Shown here in pieces: positions 25,758 to 35,234 of a stretch of DNA of 64,000 nt. The stretch covers positions 62,001 to 126,000 of the forward strand of contig NZ_JADMLG010000003.1 in assembly GCF_015674855.1 (NCBI RefSeq). The letters are read 5' to 3'. Numbering within the stretch: position 1 is the first letter of the stretch; every line of letters starts with the position of its first letter. This DNA comes from Nocardia bovistercoris. GTDB lineage: Bacteria; Actinomycetota; Actinomycetes; Mycobacteriales; Mycobacteriaceae. A model generated the notes under the pieces. That model did no database searches, was not told the DNA's origin, and worked only from the letters and a program-made list of their open reading frames with translations. A program made the translations under genes and the position numbers.

Positions 25758-25811
25758 TTGACGCGCCCGTCACGGCATGGTTAAGTCTGCCCCGAACGAA
25801 TATTCGGTCCC
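25758..25811 (+). promoter_or_regulatory. mce operon promoter with regulon box, copy 6
   Basis: TTGACG (25758-25763), 17 bases, TTAAGT (25781-25786), then the box at 25795-25811 (plus reading AACGAATATTCGGTCCC), nearly identical to copy 5 across CGAATATTCGGT. The box is placed over the likely transcription start. The first mce-operon codon is about 140 bases downstream. Confidence 0.6.
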
Positions 25812-25952
25812 CAAGTCGAGGAGGCCACGTGAATGTGCTCGTCCATCTCCTGACCAGTGGCTCGTACCCGAACACGTGGACGCGGACAGCGACCGCGACG
25901 GCATTCCCCGCCGCGGTCGATGTCTCGCCGCAGGCATCAGGAACCCCGGCTC

Positions 25953-26819
25953 GTGTCTAGCGGCGATTCGGTGGCGGCCGATGACCACAGACGCCGCGCG
26001 AGCGCGGAAGTCGCCGAATGGGGTAAGGGGTATGTCCGGCGGCACCCCCGCGCGTCCCTGGAGACCGTCGGCAGGCAGGTGCTCATGGGAGGACGAGCGA
26101 TCCGGTATCTGGTGACCGACGTCGCCTCCGGCAAGTTCCCGTTCGGGGAATTCGTCGAGCAGGCCGCCTTCATGGTGAAGACCTCCTACGTGCCGACGGT
26201 GGCCGTAGCGCTGCCGGTGAGCGCGACCCTGTCCATCCAGTTCGGCCTCCTGGCAGGTCAGGTCGGCGCGACCTCCCTGGCAGGCGCCGCCAGTGGGCTG
26301 GCGGTGATCCGCCAATCGGCGCCACTGGTGACCGCGATCCTGCTGGCGGCGGCGGTGGGATCGGCGATCTGCTCGGACCTGGGCGCACGCACGATCCGCG
26401 AAGAGATCGACGCGCTCGAGGTCATGGGCGTCTCCGCGCTGCGAAGGCTGGTTGTGCCACGTCTGGCCGCTGGAATTCTGGTGGCCATGGCGCTCACCGG
26501 GTTCAGTTGCTTCATCGGATTCCTCGCAGGCTATCTGTTCAACGTCTACGTGCAGGGCGGTACGCCCGGCAGCTTCATGGCGACCTTCTCCTCGTTCGCC
26601 ACTATCGGAGATCTGTTCCTGGCGATGGTGAAAGCCGCGGTGTTCGGCGTCATCGTCACCATCGTCGCCTGCGAGAAGGGCCTGCACGCCAAGGGCGGCC
26701 CCGGCGGGGTGGCCAATTCGGTCAACGCGACGGTGGTGGCCTCGATGATTCTGCTCATGGTGGTGAATGTCGGATTCACCGAGATGTACACGGTGTTGTT
26801 CCCGAGGACGACTTTGTAA
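25953..26819 (+). CDS. yrbEA: YrbEA, MlaE-family permease subunit of Mce importer
   Basis: 288 residues from GTG 25953 (AGGAA nine bases upstream); an ATG at 25920 is an alternative start. Multiple hydrophobic segments and the MlaE signature E-E-I-D-A-L-E-V-M-G (about 151-160) are present. It forms the inner-membrane permease with YrbEB; the Mce proteins deliver lipids and the MceG-type ATPase, not encoded here, powers transport. First gene of an operon of at least nine genes. Its stop overlaps the YrbEB start (TAATG). Confidence 0.93.
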   Translation: MSSGDSVAADDHRRRASAEVAEWGKGYVRRHPRASLETVGRQVLMGGRAIRYLVTDVASGKFPFGEFVEQAAFMVKTSYVPTVAVALPVSATLSIQFGLLAGQVGATSLAGAASGLAVIRQSAPLVTAILLAAAVGSAICSDLGARTIREEIDALEVMGVSALRRLVVPRLAAGILVAMALTGFSCFIGFLAGYLFNVYVQGGTPGSFMATFSSFATIGDLFLAMVKAAVFGVIVTIVACEKGLHAKGGPGGVANSVNATVVASMILLMVVNVGFTEMYTVLFPRTTL

Positions 26820-27673
26820 TGGCGGCCACCTATCTTCCACCGGGCGTTCGAGCAGTCCTGCGGGTCACCAGCGGGCCGATCGAGATTTTCGCCCGCCTCG
26901 GGCACATGATCACCTTTTTCGTTCGGGCCATCACCTCGATCCCTCTCGCCGTCCGGTACTACGGGCGGGAATCGGTCAAACTTCTCTCGGATGTCACCTG
27001 GGGCAACGGTTCACTGGTCGTCGGCGGCGGCACAGCCGGTGTGATCATCGTGCTCGGCGCGTCGGCGGGCGCGATCGTCGGCATCGAGGGATACAGCGCA
27101 CTGAAACTGCTCGGTATGGAACCGGCCACCGGCATGATCGCGGCAACCGCGGCCACACGCGAGTTGGCCCCGATCATGGCCTCGATCGCCTTCGCCTCCC
27201 AAGCCGGATGCAGATTCACCGCCCAACTGGGATCCATGCGGATAGCCGAGGAGATCGATGCCCTCCATGCCGTCGCGATCCGCCCGATCCCGTACCTGGT
27301 GTCGACCCGATTGCTGGCGTCGATGGTCGCTTTCGTGCCGCTGTTCCTGGCCGCGCTGGCCGCGGACTATCTCGCCGTAGAGGCATTCGTGTGGGTCGCG
27401 GGCGGCGATTCCTTCGGTACCTACGAGCACTACTTCAATCTCGTGCTCACCGGCGCGGATATTCTCTATTCGCTGCTGAAAGGACTGGTCTTCGTTGTCA
27501 TCACCACGACGATCCAGTGCTACTACGGCTTCTACGCCACCGGCGGACCACAGGGCGTCGGCGTAGCCGCGGGACGCGCGATGCGCGCCGGTATCACCGT
27601 GATGATTTCGGTGAATTTGCTGATGACACTGGCGATCTGGGGATTCGACTCCGGATCGAGACTGAGCGGATGA
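26819..27673 (+). CDS. yrbEB: YrbEB, MlaE-family permease subunit of Mce importer
   Basis: 284 residues. It has hydrophobic segments typical of MlaE permeases and the signature G-S-M-R-I-A-E-E-I-D-A-L (about 138-149). It pairs with YrbEA as the channel of the Mce lipid importer. Its ATG shares bases with the YrbEA stop codon, so the two are translationally coupled; mceA starts three bases after its stop. Confidence 0.93.
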   Translation: MAATYLPPGVRAVLRVTSGPIEIFARLGHMITFFVRAITSIPLAVRYYGRESVKLLSDVTWGNGSLVVGGGTAGVIIVLGASAGAIVGIEGYSALKLLGMEPATGMIAATAATRELAPIMASIAFASQAGCRFTAQLGSMRIAEEIDALHAVAIRPIPYLVSTRLLASMVAFVPLFLAALAADYLAVEAFVWVAGGDSFGTYEHYFNLVLTGADILYSLLKGLVFVVITTTIQCYYGFYATGGPQGVGVAAGRAMRAGITVMISVNLLMTLAIWGFDSGSRLSG

Positions 27674-27676
27674 CGC

Positions 27677-28987
27677 ATGCCGATATTGTTCGAATCCGAC
27701 GATCGAGACCTGACCGGGCCGAAACTCCTGCTACGCGGCGCCGCCTTCGCCGTCGTCGCGACCGCGGTGGTGGTCGCGGGAATCATCCGCTCACAGGGCG
27801 GTTTCGAGGAATCGATAGCCGTTACCGCCCTGATGTCCGATGTCGGAGACGGGTTGCCGCCGAAATCCGATGTCAAATATCGCGGCGTCCTCATCGGGAT
27901 GGTTTCGGAAGTACTGCCCGCCACCGAAGGTGAACCGACCCGCGTCCGGCTGGATATGAAACCCGAGCATGTAGCCGGAATACCGAACACCGTCACCGCA
28001 CGCGTCGTGCCGAGCAACGTCTTCGCGGTCCCATCGATCCAGTTGCTCGACAACGGCGCAGGCGCTCCCTTGGAAGCCGGGGCGAGGATCGAGGAAGATC
28101 GAAGCCTCGCAACCGTGCAGCTCCAGACGTCGCTGACGGCTCTGAGCCGCATCGCCGCCGCGGCGGGCCGATCACGCACCGATCCGACGGTCGGGATCCT
28201 CGAGACCGTCCAGCGCGCCACCAACGGCAGCGGCGCCGAAGCGCTTCGCGCCGGCGCCCAGTTGGAGCGAATCGTGCTCGCGATGGGCGAAGTGACCACC
28301 CCGGACGGCACTCGGTCCACTCTCGATACGCTCTCCCGCGCGATCGACGGGTTGCGGTCCTCCTCTCCCGACCTGCTCGCGGCGGTGCATCAATCCGTCG
28401 TCCCGCTGCGGACGATGGCAGCACAGCGAACACGGTTCGCCGAAATGATCAGCGCCGGGCTGATCACCACGGGCACCGTCGCCGACGCCATGGAAAACAA
28501 CACAGGCACGATCCTCGGCATCACCTCCGATATGGCGCCTGTGCTCGACATCCTCGGCACGGGAAGCAAGAACTTCGCACAGATGGCGGTCTCGGAACGC
28601 GTCCTCTCCGACAAAGTCCGAACCGTCCTCTGGCGAGCGGACACCCAGAGCGGCGTCCCGAAGATCATCGTCGAACTCACCCCCCACAAGCAGTACACGC
28701 GCGAAGACTGCCCCCGCTACGGCGAACTCGCGGGACCGAGCTGTCTCACCGGCCCGCCGGGCCCCGGGGTCATCGGGACCGCCGAGACCCACCCGGCCAC
28801 ACCCGCCTCCGATATCGATGAGCGCCAACCCTGGGGCAGTCCACACGATCTGACACAACTCGCCGAAATACTCGGCGGCCCACCGGACGCTCTGTCGACC
28901 GCACTTCTCGTCCCACTCCTGCGCGGCAACGATATCCACGTAGCGGAAGGCACGAACAGCGCTGCGACAGCGGAGGAACCGCGATGA
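27677..28987 (+). CDS. mceA: Mce family protein, position A
   Basis: 436 residues. An N-terminal membrane anchor (about 19-38) is followed by an MlaD/Mce beta-barrel domain (about 45-120; D-V-K-Y-R-G-V-L-I-G-M-V core), then a long helical region of the kind that builds the Mce tunnel, and a disordered C-terminus rich in proline and alanine with two cysteines near 338 and 349. It should act in the cell envelope, shuttling a hydrophobic substrate to YrbE. Its stop overlaps the mceB start (ATGA). Confidence 0.92.
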   Translation: MPILFESDDRDLTGPKLLLRGAAFAVVATAVVVAGIIRSQGGFEESIAVTALMSDVGDGLPPKSDVKYRGVLIGMVSEVLPATEGEPTRVRLDMKPEHVAGIPNTVTARVVPSNVFAVPSIQLLDNGAGAPLEAGARIEEDRSLATVQLQTSLTALSRIAAAAGRSRTDPTVGILETVQRATNGSGAEALRAGAQLERIVLAMGEVTTPDGTRSTLDTLSRAIDGLRSSSPDLLAAVHQSVVPLRTMAAQRTRFAEMISAGLITTGTVADAMENNTGTILGITSDMAPVLDILGTGSKNFAQMAVSERVLSDKVRTVLWRADTQSGVPKIIVELTPHKQYTREDCPRYGELAGPSCLTGPPGPGVIGTAETHPATPASDIDERQPWGSPHDLTQLAEILGGPPDALSTALLVPLLRGNDIHVAEGTNSAATAEEPR

Positions 28988-30021
28988 GCTACTGGCGCTC
29001 CGCTGTCGGCCTTGCCCTCTTTCTCGTCGTCGCCGTCGTTCTCACATGGATGGTCGGCACGACGTTGCAACGCGGCGTACCCGGCAGAACCCACAGCTAT
29101 TCGGCACTGTTCACCGACGTGTCCGGATTGCGCGTCGGCGACGACGTGCGCATGGCCGGTGTCCAAGTGGGACGTGTGGATGGCATCGACATCGAGGGAA
29201 CCGCGGCACGTGTCACCTTCGAAGTGCAGCGGAATCAGACCCTGTACGGCAACACGCGCGCCGCGATCACCTACCAGAACCTGATCGGCCAACGCTATCT
29301 CGGCCTGTCGTTGGCCGAACTCGATTCACCGCAGCCCCTGCCACCCGGCGCGCAGATCCCGCTGGAGCGCACCGAGCCATCGTTCGACCTCTCCATGCTG
29401 TTGAACGGATTCCAGCCGCTGTTCGGTCTCCTCGATCCCGCGGATGTCGACGACATCACCGCCGCGCTGATCCGCGCGTTACAAGGCGAAGACAGCGCGA
29501 TTCCAGCTCTGATCGCCCGAACCGCCACTCTTGTCGAGTCCTTCGCGGCCCCCGACCAGATCCTCGGTTCGATGATCGACAATCTCAGCCAGGTCGTCGG
29601 CAACCTGTCACGGCAGGGCGGTCAGTTGCAGACGACGATCGCGCAGACACGAAAGATATTCGACGGTCTCCACGAACGACGCGACGCTCTGCTGGATCAG
29701 ACCACAGATATCGCGGCAGTGGTCGGTCGAGCCGCGCAAGTGGTTCAAGGGGCCGCTCCCGCGCTGAACCGATTCCTCGAACGTGACAACGGTTTCTCTC
29801 GACATTTCGTCGAGAACCGGGAGTCGTTCGCCTATCTCGGCTTCAACCTTGCGCCGCTCATGCACGGGATGTCGCGCATCGTCGACCAAGGCGCCTATCT
29901 TACCGCCTACATCTGCGATATCGGCCTCAGCATGATCCCCGGCATCGACCCGCTCATCGCGGCGATCCTCGGAATCGCCAGTCCCAGCGGCAAACCCGAA
30001 CACTCCCCAGTCTGTAGGTGA
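28984..30021 (+). CDS. mceB: Mce family protein, position B
   Basis: 345 residues: N-terminal transmembrane anchor (about 6-26), Mce domain (about 35-115; L-R-V-G-D-D-V-R-M-A-G-V-Q-V-G core), helical tunnel-forming region to about 270, and a C-terminal segment with paired cysteines (Y-I-C-D-I-G and S-P-V-C). Start and stop both overlap neighbours (ATGA, GTGA), so expression is tightly linked to mceA and mceC. Confidence 0.92.
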   Translation: MSYWRSAVGLALFLVVAVVLTWMVGTTLQRGVPGRTHSYSALFTDVSGLRVGDDVRMAGVQVGRVDGIDIEGTAARVTFEVQRNQTLYGNTRAAITYQNLIGQRYLGLSLAELDSPQPLPPGAQIPLERTEPSFDLSMLLNGFQPLFGLLDPADVDDITAALIRALQGEDSAIPALIARTATLVESFAAPDQILGSMIDNLSQVVGNLSRQGGQLQTTIAQTRKIFDGLHERRDALLDQTTDIAAVVGRAAQVVQGAAPALNRFLERDNGFSRHFVENRESFAYLGFNLAPLMHGMSRIVDQGAYLTAYICDIGLSMIPGIDPLIAAILGIASPSGKPEHSPVCR

Positions 30022-31079
30022 CCGCGATGCGAAGACTCCGATTGCCCGCGCTCCGGCGACGCCGAGCCGGGGCTCCCACCGAACCCGATCCGCTACGCAT
30101 CGGCATCGTCGCGGTCGCCGTGCTGCTGTCGGTGCTACTGGTGACCGTCGGCATCAATTCACTACATCTGGGCAAGGCGACGTATCAGGCGCAATTCGCC
30201 CAGGCCGCGGGGATCGCACCCGGCGACGCCGTCACCTATGTCGGAGTCCCGGTCGGCACCGTCACCAATACCCGCCTGACAGGCGACCATGTGACCGTCA
30301 CCATGAAGATCGACCGTGACCTGCCGCTCGGCGCCGACACCCACGCGGCCGTCAAACTCACGACTCTGCTCGGCTCGCGCTATGTCGAACTGCGCTCCAA
30401 CGGTATCGGCCGACTACCCGACAAGCGTATCCCCCTCGCGCAGACCGAGGTTCCCTACAACCTCGAGACCGCGTTACAGGACGCCACGAGAACCTTCGGG
30501 CAGCTCGACGCCGACCAGATCGCGACTTCCATGACCGCATTGTCCACGCAGCTACGCGACCTACCTCAGGTGGTTCCGGAGGTGCTGGGCAACGTGTACT
30601 CGCTGTCGGCGGTAATCGCTCAGCGTCGCGACCAGATCGCCACTCTGGTGACCAGTACCGCCCAGGTGACGACTGTGATCCGTGATCAGCAAGCCGATCT
30701 CGCGGCACTGGTGAGCCGGGGCCGCACGGTGCTGCAGGAGATCAACTCACGCCAGGACGCCCTGCGGCGGCTGCTCGCCGCGACCACCACGCTCATCCAT
30801 CAGATCGAGCCGATCGCTGTCGGAGACAGGTCTCGAATTCAGCAGCTGCTCGATGATCTGCATTCGATGACCGCCATGATCGCAGGCAACGACGCCCTGC
30901 TGCGCAGCATATTGCAGATTCTGCCGGTGCCCTGGCGGTTGTTCGCCAACGCCACCGGAACCGGGATGGAGCTCTCCGCGGCCGCACCGGACGGGGCATT
31001 CGTCGACTCGTTCATGTGCGCGCTGAGCAAGCGTGCGATCGAATTGGGCAGGGCCCCTTACCACGAGGATTGCAAATGA
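30018..31079 (+). CDS. mceC: Mce family protein, position C
   Basis: 353 residues from a GTG overlapping the mceB stop. A basic N-terminus, a transmembrane anchor (about 28-48), the Mce domain (G-D-A-V-T-Y-V-G-V-P-V-G near 71-82), then the helical region and a C-terminal M-C-A-L and D-C-K cysteine pair. It is a component of the same lipid importer. The stop overlaps the next start. Confidence 0.92.
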   Translation: MTAMRRLRLPALRRRRAGAPTEPDPLRIGIVAVAVLLSVLLVTVGINSLHLGKATYQAQFAQAAGIAPGDAVTYVGVPVGTVTNTRLTGDHVTVTMKIDRDLPLGADTHAAVKLTTLLGSRYVELRSNGIGRLPDKRIPLAQTEVPYNLETALQDATRTFGQLDADQIATSMTALSTQLRDLPQVVPEVLGNVYSLSAVIAQRRDQIATLVTSTAQVTTVIRDQQADLAALVSRGRTVLQEINSRQDALRRLLAATTTLIHQIEPIAVGDRSRIQQLLDDLHSMTAMIAGNDALLRSILQILPVPWRLFANATGTGMELSAAAPDGAFVDSFMCALSKRAIELGRAPYHEDCK

Positions 31080-32179
31080 GCAGAACACCGGGGCCGGCGA
31101 AGCTGTCCGCGGTCATCGCACTCGGCGCCGTATTGGCAGGATGCTCTTCGACGCTGAACCCGATGGCCGACGACACGACCATCATCGCGACCTTCTCCAA
31201 CGCCAACGGTATCTATCCCGGCAATGTCGTTGCGGTCCTGGGGATGAAAGTCGGCGAAGTGGTCCGTGTGCAACCGCACGGCACCGGGGTCGAGGTCGAA
31301 CTGCGTGTGAACGGGGATATCGAACTACCGGCCGAGGTCGAGGCGGTGACGGTATCGGACTCCGTCCTCACCGACCGGCATGTCGAGCTGACACCTGTGT
31401 ATCGAGGTGGACCCCGGTTGACGAAGAACGCCGTCCTCGGCCCCGACCGCACCGACACCCCGATCGAGTTCGACAGCCTGATGGAGATGGTCGAGAAACT
31501 CACCGGAGCCCTCGGCGGCGACGGCTTCGGCAAAGGACCGGTCGCCGACCTGATGAGCCTGGGCACCGCGGCGACCGCGGGCAACGGCGACGACATGCGT
31601 GCCGCGTTGAGCGAACTGTCCAAGGCCATGAGACTCGGGGCCGACGACGGCGCCGGGATGCGCAACGCCATCACCGATGTGGTGACCAACCTGGACGCAC
31701 TCACCGAACTCGCCGCCCGCAACGACCACACGGTCCGTGAATTCGGTTCCGGTATACAGCAATTGAGTGACCTGCTGGCGGACCAGAACATCGGCGCGGG
31801 CACGACCGGTGCAACTCTCAACCGTATCCTGGCCACCGTCACCGAACTACTGATCGACAATCAGCAGACCATCGCCGAATTGGCCTCGAACTCGAATACC
31901 GTGTTCGCCTCTGTGGCCGACTACCAGTACAACGTCGCGGAATTTCTGGATGTCTTCCCGCTGGTCGCCGACAACACCTACAACGCGATCGATCAGAACG
32001 TCGGCGCCCTGCGAGCCAATATCGACGTCAATCGCCTCCTCTTGGACGGGCAGATGGTCAAGGAAGTCTGCAACCTACTGAATCTAACGAACCTCGGTTG
32101 CAACACCGGCGATATGCGCGACATGGGCCCCGACTTCGGAATCACCGCGATACTGCAGGGATTGGCGGCGGCACGATGA
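31076..32179 (+). CDS. mceD: Mce family lipoprotein, position D
   Basis: 367 residues from ATG 31076 (ATGA overlap with mceC). The first 22 residues form a lipoprotein signal ending in the lipobox V-L-A-G-C (Cys22). The Mce domain follows (about 35-110; Y-P-G-N-V-V-A-V-L-G-M-K-V-G core), then the helical region. In the best-studied mce operons only the E position is a lipoprotein; here D and E both have a lipobox, which is unusual. A longer frame from 31016 would destroy the signal and is not used. Confidence 0.9.
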   Translation: MSRTPGPAKLSAVIALGAVLAGCSSTLNPMADDTTIIATFSNANGIYPGNVVAVLGMKVGEVVRVQPHGTGVEVELRVNGDIELPAEVEAVTVSDSVLTDRHVELTPVYRGGPRLTKNAVLGPDRTDTPIEFDSLMEMVEKLTGALGGDGFGKGPVADLMSLGTAATAGNGDDMRAALSELSKAMRLGADDGAGMRNAITDVVTNLDALTELAARNDHTVREFGSGIQQLSDLLADQNIGAGTTGATLNRILATVTELLIDNQQTIAELASNSNTVFASVADYQYNVAEFLDVFPLVADNTYNAIDQNVGALRANIDVNRLLLDGQMVKEVCNLLNLTNLGCNTGDMRDMGPDFGITAILQGLAAAR

Positions 32180-33285
32180 ACCGTCGCACCCACGCCGTAC
32201 CGCTCGTGATCGCCGCCGCGGTCCTGGCCTCGGGAGTCACAGGCTGTTCGGCGAGCCTGGATCAGCTGCCGCTGCCCTCCCCCGGCCTGGACTCCGCCGC
32301 GTACTCACTCACCGCGACCTTCGACAACGCGTTGAATCTGCCCACGAAGGCGAAAGTGAGACTCAACGGCGCCGATATCGGCGAGGTCGAGTCGATGGTG
32401 GCGCGCAACTACGTCGCCGAGGTCACCCTGCGCATCCGATCCGGCGTCGAACTGCCGGTCGGTACCACAGCCGAGCTGCGGTCGGCCACACCCATGGGAG
32501 ATGTCTTCGTCGCGGTGAGCCCACCGAAAACCCCCGCCCCGGACGGAGCCGTTCTGCACGACGGCGCCACCATCCCGATCGAGAACACCTCCGCGGCCTC
32601 GACGATCGAGGAAGCTCTCAGCCGCGCCTCACTGCTCGTCAGCGGCAGCACCCTGGAAAACCTCACCCACGTCGTCACCGCTCTCGGCGAATACGTCGGC
32701 GGACGAGGGGACCGACTCGCCGCGTTGATCACACACACCCGATCCATGCTCGACACGCTGGCCACTCGCTCCGATCAGATCAATCACGCCGTCGCCGGCG
32801 CCGCCGAACTGAGTAATACCGTGGCCGCGCAACAGAATTCCATAAACGACGCGGTGGCCGCCGCGGGCCCCGCACTCGAAGTGGTAGCCGAGAACACCGA
32901 CGGACTGCTCGACCTGGTCGACCGCATCCACGCCATCACCGACCAACTGGCGCGATTCCCCACGATTCAGGGCACCAACAACGGCAGCATGGCCGAAGAC
33001 ATCGACCTGCTCGCCAAGGGACTCGCCGACGCCGCCGGACATCCCGACGCCGAACTCGACGCGCTCAACTCGATCATCGCCGTCGTCATGAAACTGACCT
33101 CGTCGTCCTCAGCGCACGTCGTGGTGGACGTGAACAAACTTGCCGCAGGAGCGGTGCCGGACCCCGGCTTCCCAGGGACACCGGGGGCTCGCCTGCCCGA
33201 TACCACCGACTGGACCACCTTCGTCGGTTCACTCCAATACATGCTCGAACGCCTGGGCGGACGACTCGACGGAGCGCCACGATGA
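32176..33285 (+). CDS. mceE: Mce family lipoprotein, position E
   Basis: 369 residues from ATG 32176 (ATGA overlap). The signal sequence ends in a lipobox-like V-T-G-C with Cys24, as in Lpr-type MceE proteins. The Mce domain spans about 42-118 (T-K-A-K-V-R-L-N-G-A-D-I-G core), followed by a helical region and a proline-rich segment. It anchors part of the importer in the membrane by lipid modification. The stop overlaps the mceF start. Confidence 0.92.
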   Translation: MNRRTHAVPLVIAAAVLASGVTGCSASLDQLPLPSPGLDSAAYSLTATFDNALNLPTKAKVRLNGADIGEVESMVARNYVAEVTLRIRSGVELPVGTTAELRSATPMGDVFVAVSPPKTPAPDGAVLHDGATIPIENTSAASTIEEALSRASLLVSGSTLENLTHVVTALGEYVGGRGDRLAALITHTRSMLDTLATRSDQINHAVAGAAELSNTVAAQQNSINDAVAAAGPALEVVAENTDGLLDLVDRIHAITDQLARFPTIQGTNNGSMAEDIDLLAKGLADAAGHPDAELDALNSIIAVVMKLTSSSSAHVVVDVNKLAAGAVPDPGFPGTPGARLPDTTDWTTFVGSLQYMLERLGGRLDGAPR

Positions 33286-34562
33286 CAAGACGACGCCTCG
33301 ATCTCTCCGAACACCTCGCCGTCGCCGTCGTCGGCAGCGTACGTCGGGTCCGTGCGCACCGTTTGGCCGCCTCCGTCATCGGCTTGGTGGCGATCCTGGC
33401 CGCGGGCAGCGGCTATCTCACGATCGGCGCCCTGGATTTCGACCCGTTCGACTCGCCCTACCGCGTACGAGTCGAACTCGACCAATCAGGCGGACTACTG
33501 CCCGGCCAAGACGTCACCCTGCGGGGCGTGCGCGTCGGTCGGGTCGCTTCGGTCGAGGTGGACGGCGATACGGTGACCGCGGTCGCGGCCATCGACTCAC
33601 ACGTTCGGATCCCCGACAACGGCGAAGTCCGCGCCGCCGCGCTGTCCGCGGCGGGTGAACAGTACCTGGATTTTCTTCCCGAGACCGACAGCGGGCCGTT
33701 CCTGACCGACGGCGCGACCGTGCACCCCGACCGCACCTCCGCTCCGATACCGATGGCTCGCATGCTCGAAAAGCTCAGCGGCACTCTCGTCCAGGTTGAC
33801 CCCCGGAAATTGCACGACATCTCCACCGAACTCGGTGTCAGCGCCGAAGGTCCGGACAAATTGGCCGACATCGTCAACGGCGGCATATTCATGATCTCCA
33901 CCCTGGACGGGGTGCTGCCGCAGACGGTCAGCCTGATACGCAACAGCAAAGTCGTGCTCGGCACGCTCGACGACGGTGCGCCCGCGCTCCGCCGAACCGC
34001 GGAAGACCTGTCGGCCACCCTCGGTGGTGTCACACAGATGAGTGGCGGGTTCGAGCAACTGGTGAACCGCGCCCCCGAGACCTTCACCACCATGGACGCC
34101 ATCATCGCTCAGAACTCACCGACAATGGTGCAACTCCTCGGCAACCTGACGACCGTCGGGCAGATGACACGGCTGCGAGTTCCAGCTTTCCGCGAGTTCT
34201 TCTTTCCCCAACAGCGCGCGGGCTCCACGATCGACGCGATCACCTCGGCGATCCACGACGACGGCGTGTGGGCACTGGTCAGCATCTATCCCCGCTACCA
34301 GTGCGACTACGACGTGCCGCGACGACCGGGCTCGGTACCGAATTTTCCCGCGCCGTATCTGTATTCCGACTGCACCGACCCCGACCCGACACTGCTCCCC
34401 CGTGGCGCCCGCAACGCTCCGCGGCCGCCGGGATGGAACGCTTCGGTACTGCCCCCCGGCGCGGATCCGCACGCCACCGCGGATCCGCCCCCGACGGGGA
34501 AGTACAGCATTCCCACACCATTCGGTGGCGCGGACGCGCCGAACTACATACCTCCCAACTGA
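33282..34562 (+). CDS. mceF: Mce family protein, position F
   Basis: 426 residues: basic N-terminus, transmembrane anchor (about 28-48), Mce domain (about 58-135; L-P-G-Q-D-V-T-L-R-G-V-R-V-G core), helical region to about 320, and a long C-terminal tail (about 345-426) rich in proline with G-A-D-A-P-N-Y at the end, a common feature of MceF. Last of the six Mce subunits; the Mce-associated gene follows after 11 bases. Confidence 0.92.
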   Translation: MTRRRLDLSEHLAVAVVGSVRRVRAHRLAASVIGLVAILAAGSGYLTIGALDFDPFDSPYRVRVELDQSGGLLPGQDVTLRGVRVGRVASVEVDGDTVTAVAAIDSHVRIPDNGEVRAAALSAAGEQYLDFLPETDSGPFLTDGATVHPDRTSAPIPMARMLEKLSGTLVQVDPRKLHDISTELGVSAEGPDKLADIVNGGIFMISTLDGVLPQTVSLIRNSKVVLGTLDDGAPALRRTAEDLSATLGGVTQMSGGFEQLVNRAPETFTTMDAIIAQNSPTMVQLLGNLTTVGQMTRLRVPAFREFFFPQQRAGSTIDAITSAIHDDGVWALVSIYPRYQCDYDVPRRPGSVPNFPAPYLYSDCTDPDPTLLPRGARNAPRPPGWNASVLPPGADPHATADPPPTGKYSIPTPFGGADAPNYIPPN

Positions 34563-34573
34563 GGTGCATCGCG

Positions 34574-35158
34574 GTGACGAAATCCGACACGACTACGTGC
34601 ATACCCGACGAGGAGTCCGCCGACGGCGACGCCGAGGCGCTCGAGTCCGGCGACATCACAGGCACCCCACGGCGATTCCGACCGACCACCAGCGTCTCGA
34701 TCGTGGTGCCGGCGACGCTTCTCCTGATCGCGGTGACGACGATCGGGTGGACCGGCTGGAAACAATACGACGACAGTCGGGTCGACGGCGCCGCGCGCGA
34801 AGCGCTCGCTACCGGCCAACAGTACGCAGTCATTTTGACCAGTATCGACTTCGGCCATATCGACCGAGACTTCGCCGCCATCGATGACGGGGCCACCGGC
34901 TCGTTCAAGCAGACCTACGCGGCGTCCGCCCCCCGGATACGGCCGCTACTGGTGCAGGCACAGTCGGTGAGCAAGGGACGCGTACTCAGCGCGAGCGTGC
35001 AATCGGCCGCACGGCGACGAGTCGTGCTGATGATGTTCGTCGACGCCGAAATCACCAATGCCACAACCCCGCAACCGCGAATGGATCGCAGCCGCGTTCT
35101 CATGACCATGGAAAACGTCGACGGTCGGTGGCTTGCCTCCGCCGTCGAAATACTGTGA
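34574..35158 (+). CDS. Mce-associated membrane protein
   Basis: 194 residues from GTG 34574, with GAGG nine bases upstream. An acidic N-terminus (1-35), one transmembrane helix (about 43-63) and a C-terminal domain with the pattern D-F-G-H-I-D-R-D-F near 90-98, a signature of Mce-associated (Mas) proteins. These stabilise or assist Mce complexes in mycobacteria. It fits at the end of the mce gene run. Confidence 0.88.
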   Translation: MTKSDTTTCIPDEESADGDAEALESGDITGTPRRFRPTTSVSIVVPATLLLIAVTTIGWTGWKQYDDSRVDGAAREALATGQQYAVILTSIDFGHIDRDFAAIDDGATGSFKQTYAASAPRIRPLLVQAQSVSKGRVLSASVQSAARRRVVLMMFVDAEITNATTPQPRMDRSRVLMTMENVDGRWLASAVEIL

Positions 35159-35234
35159 GCCACTTCATCCCGGCCCGCCGTGCGACCGTACGCCAATTCA
35201 CCCCCGAGGAAATAGACGACAACAAGGAGAACAC

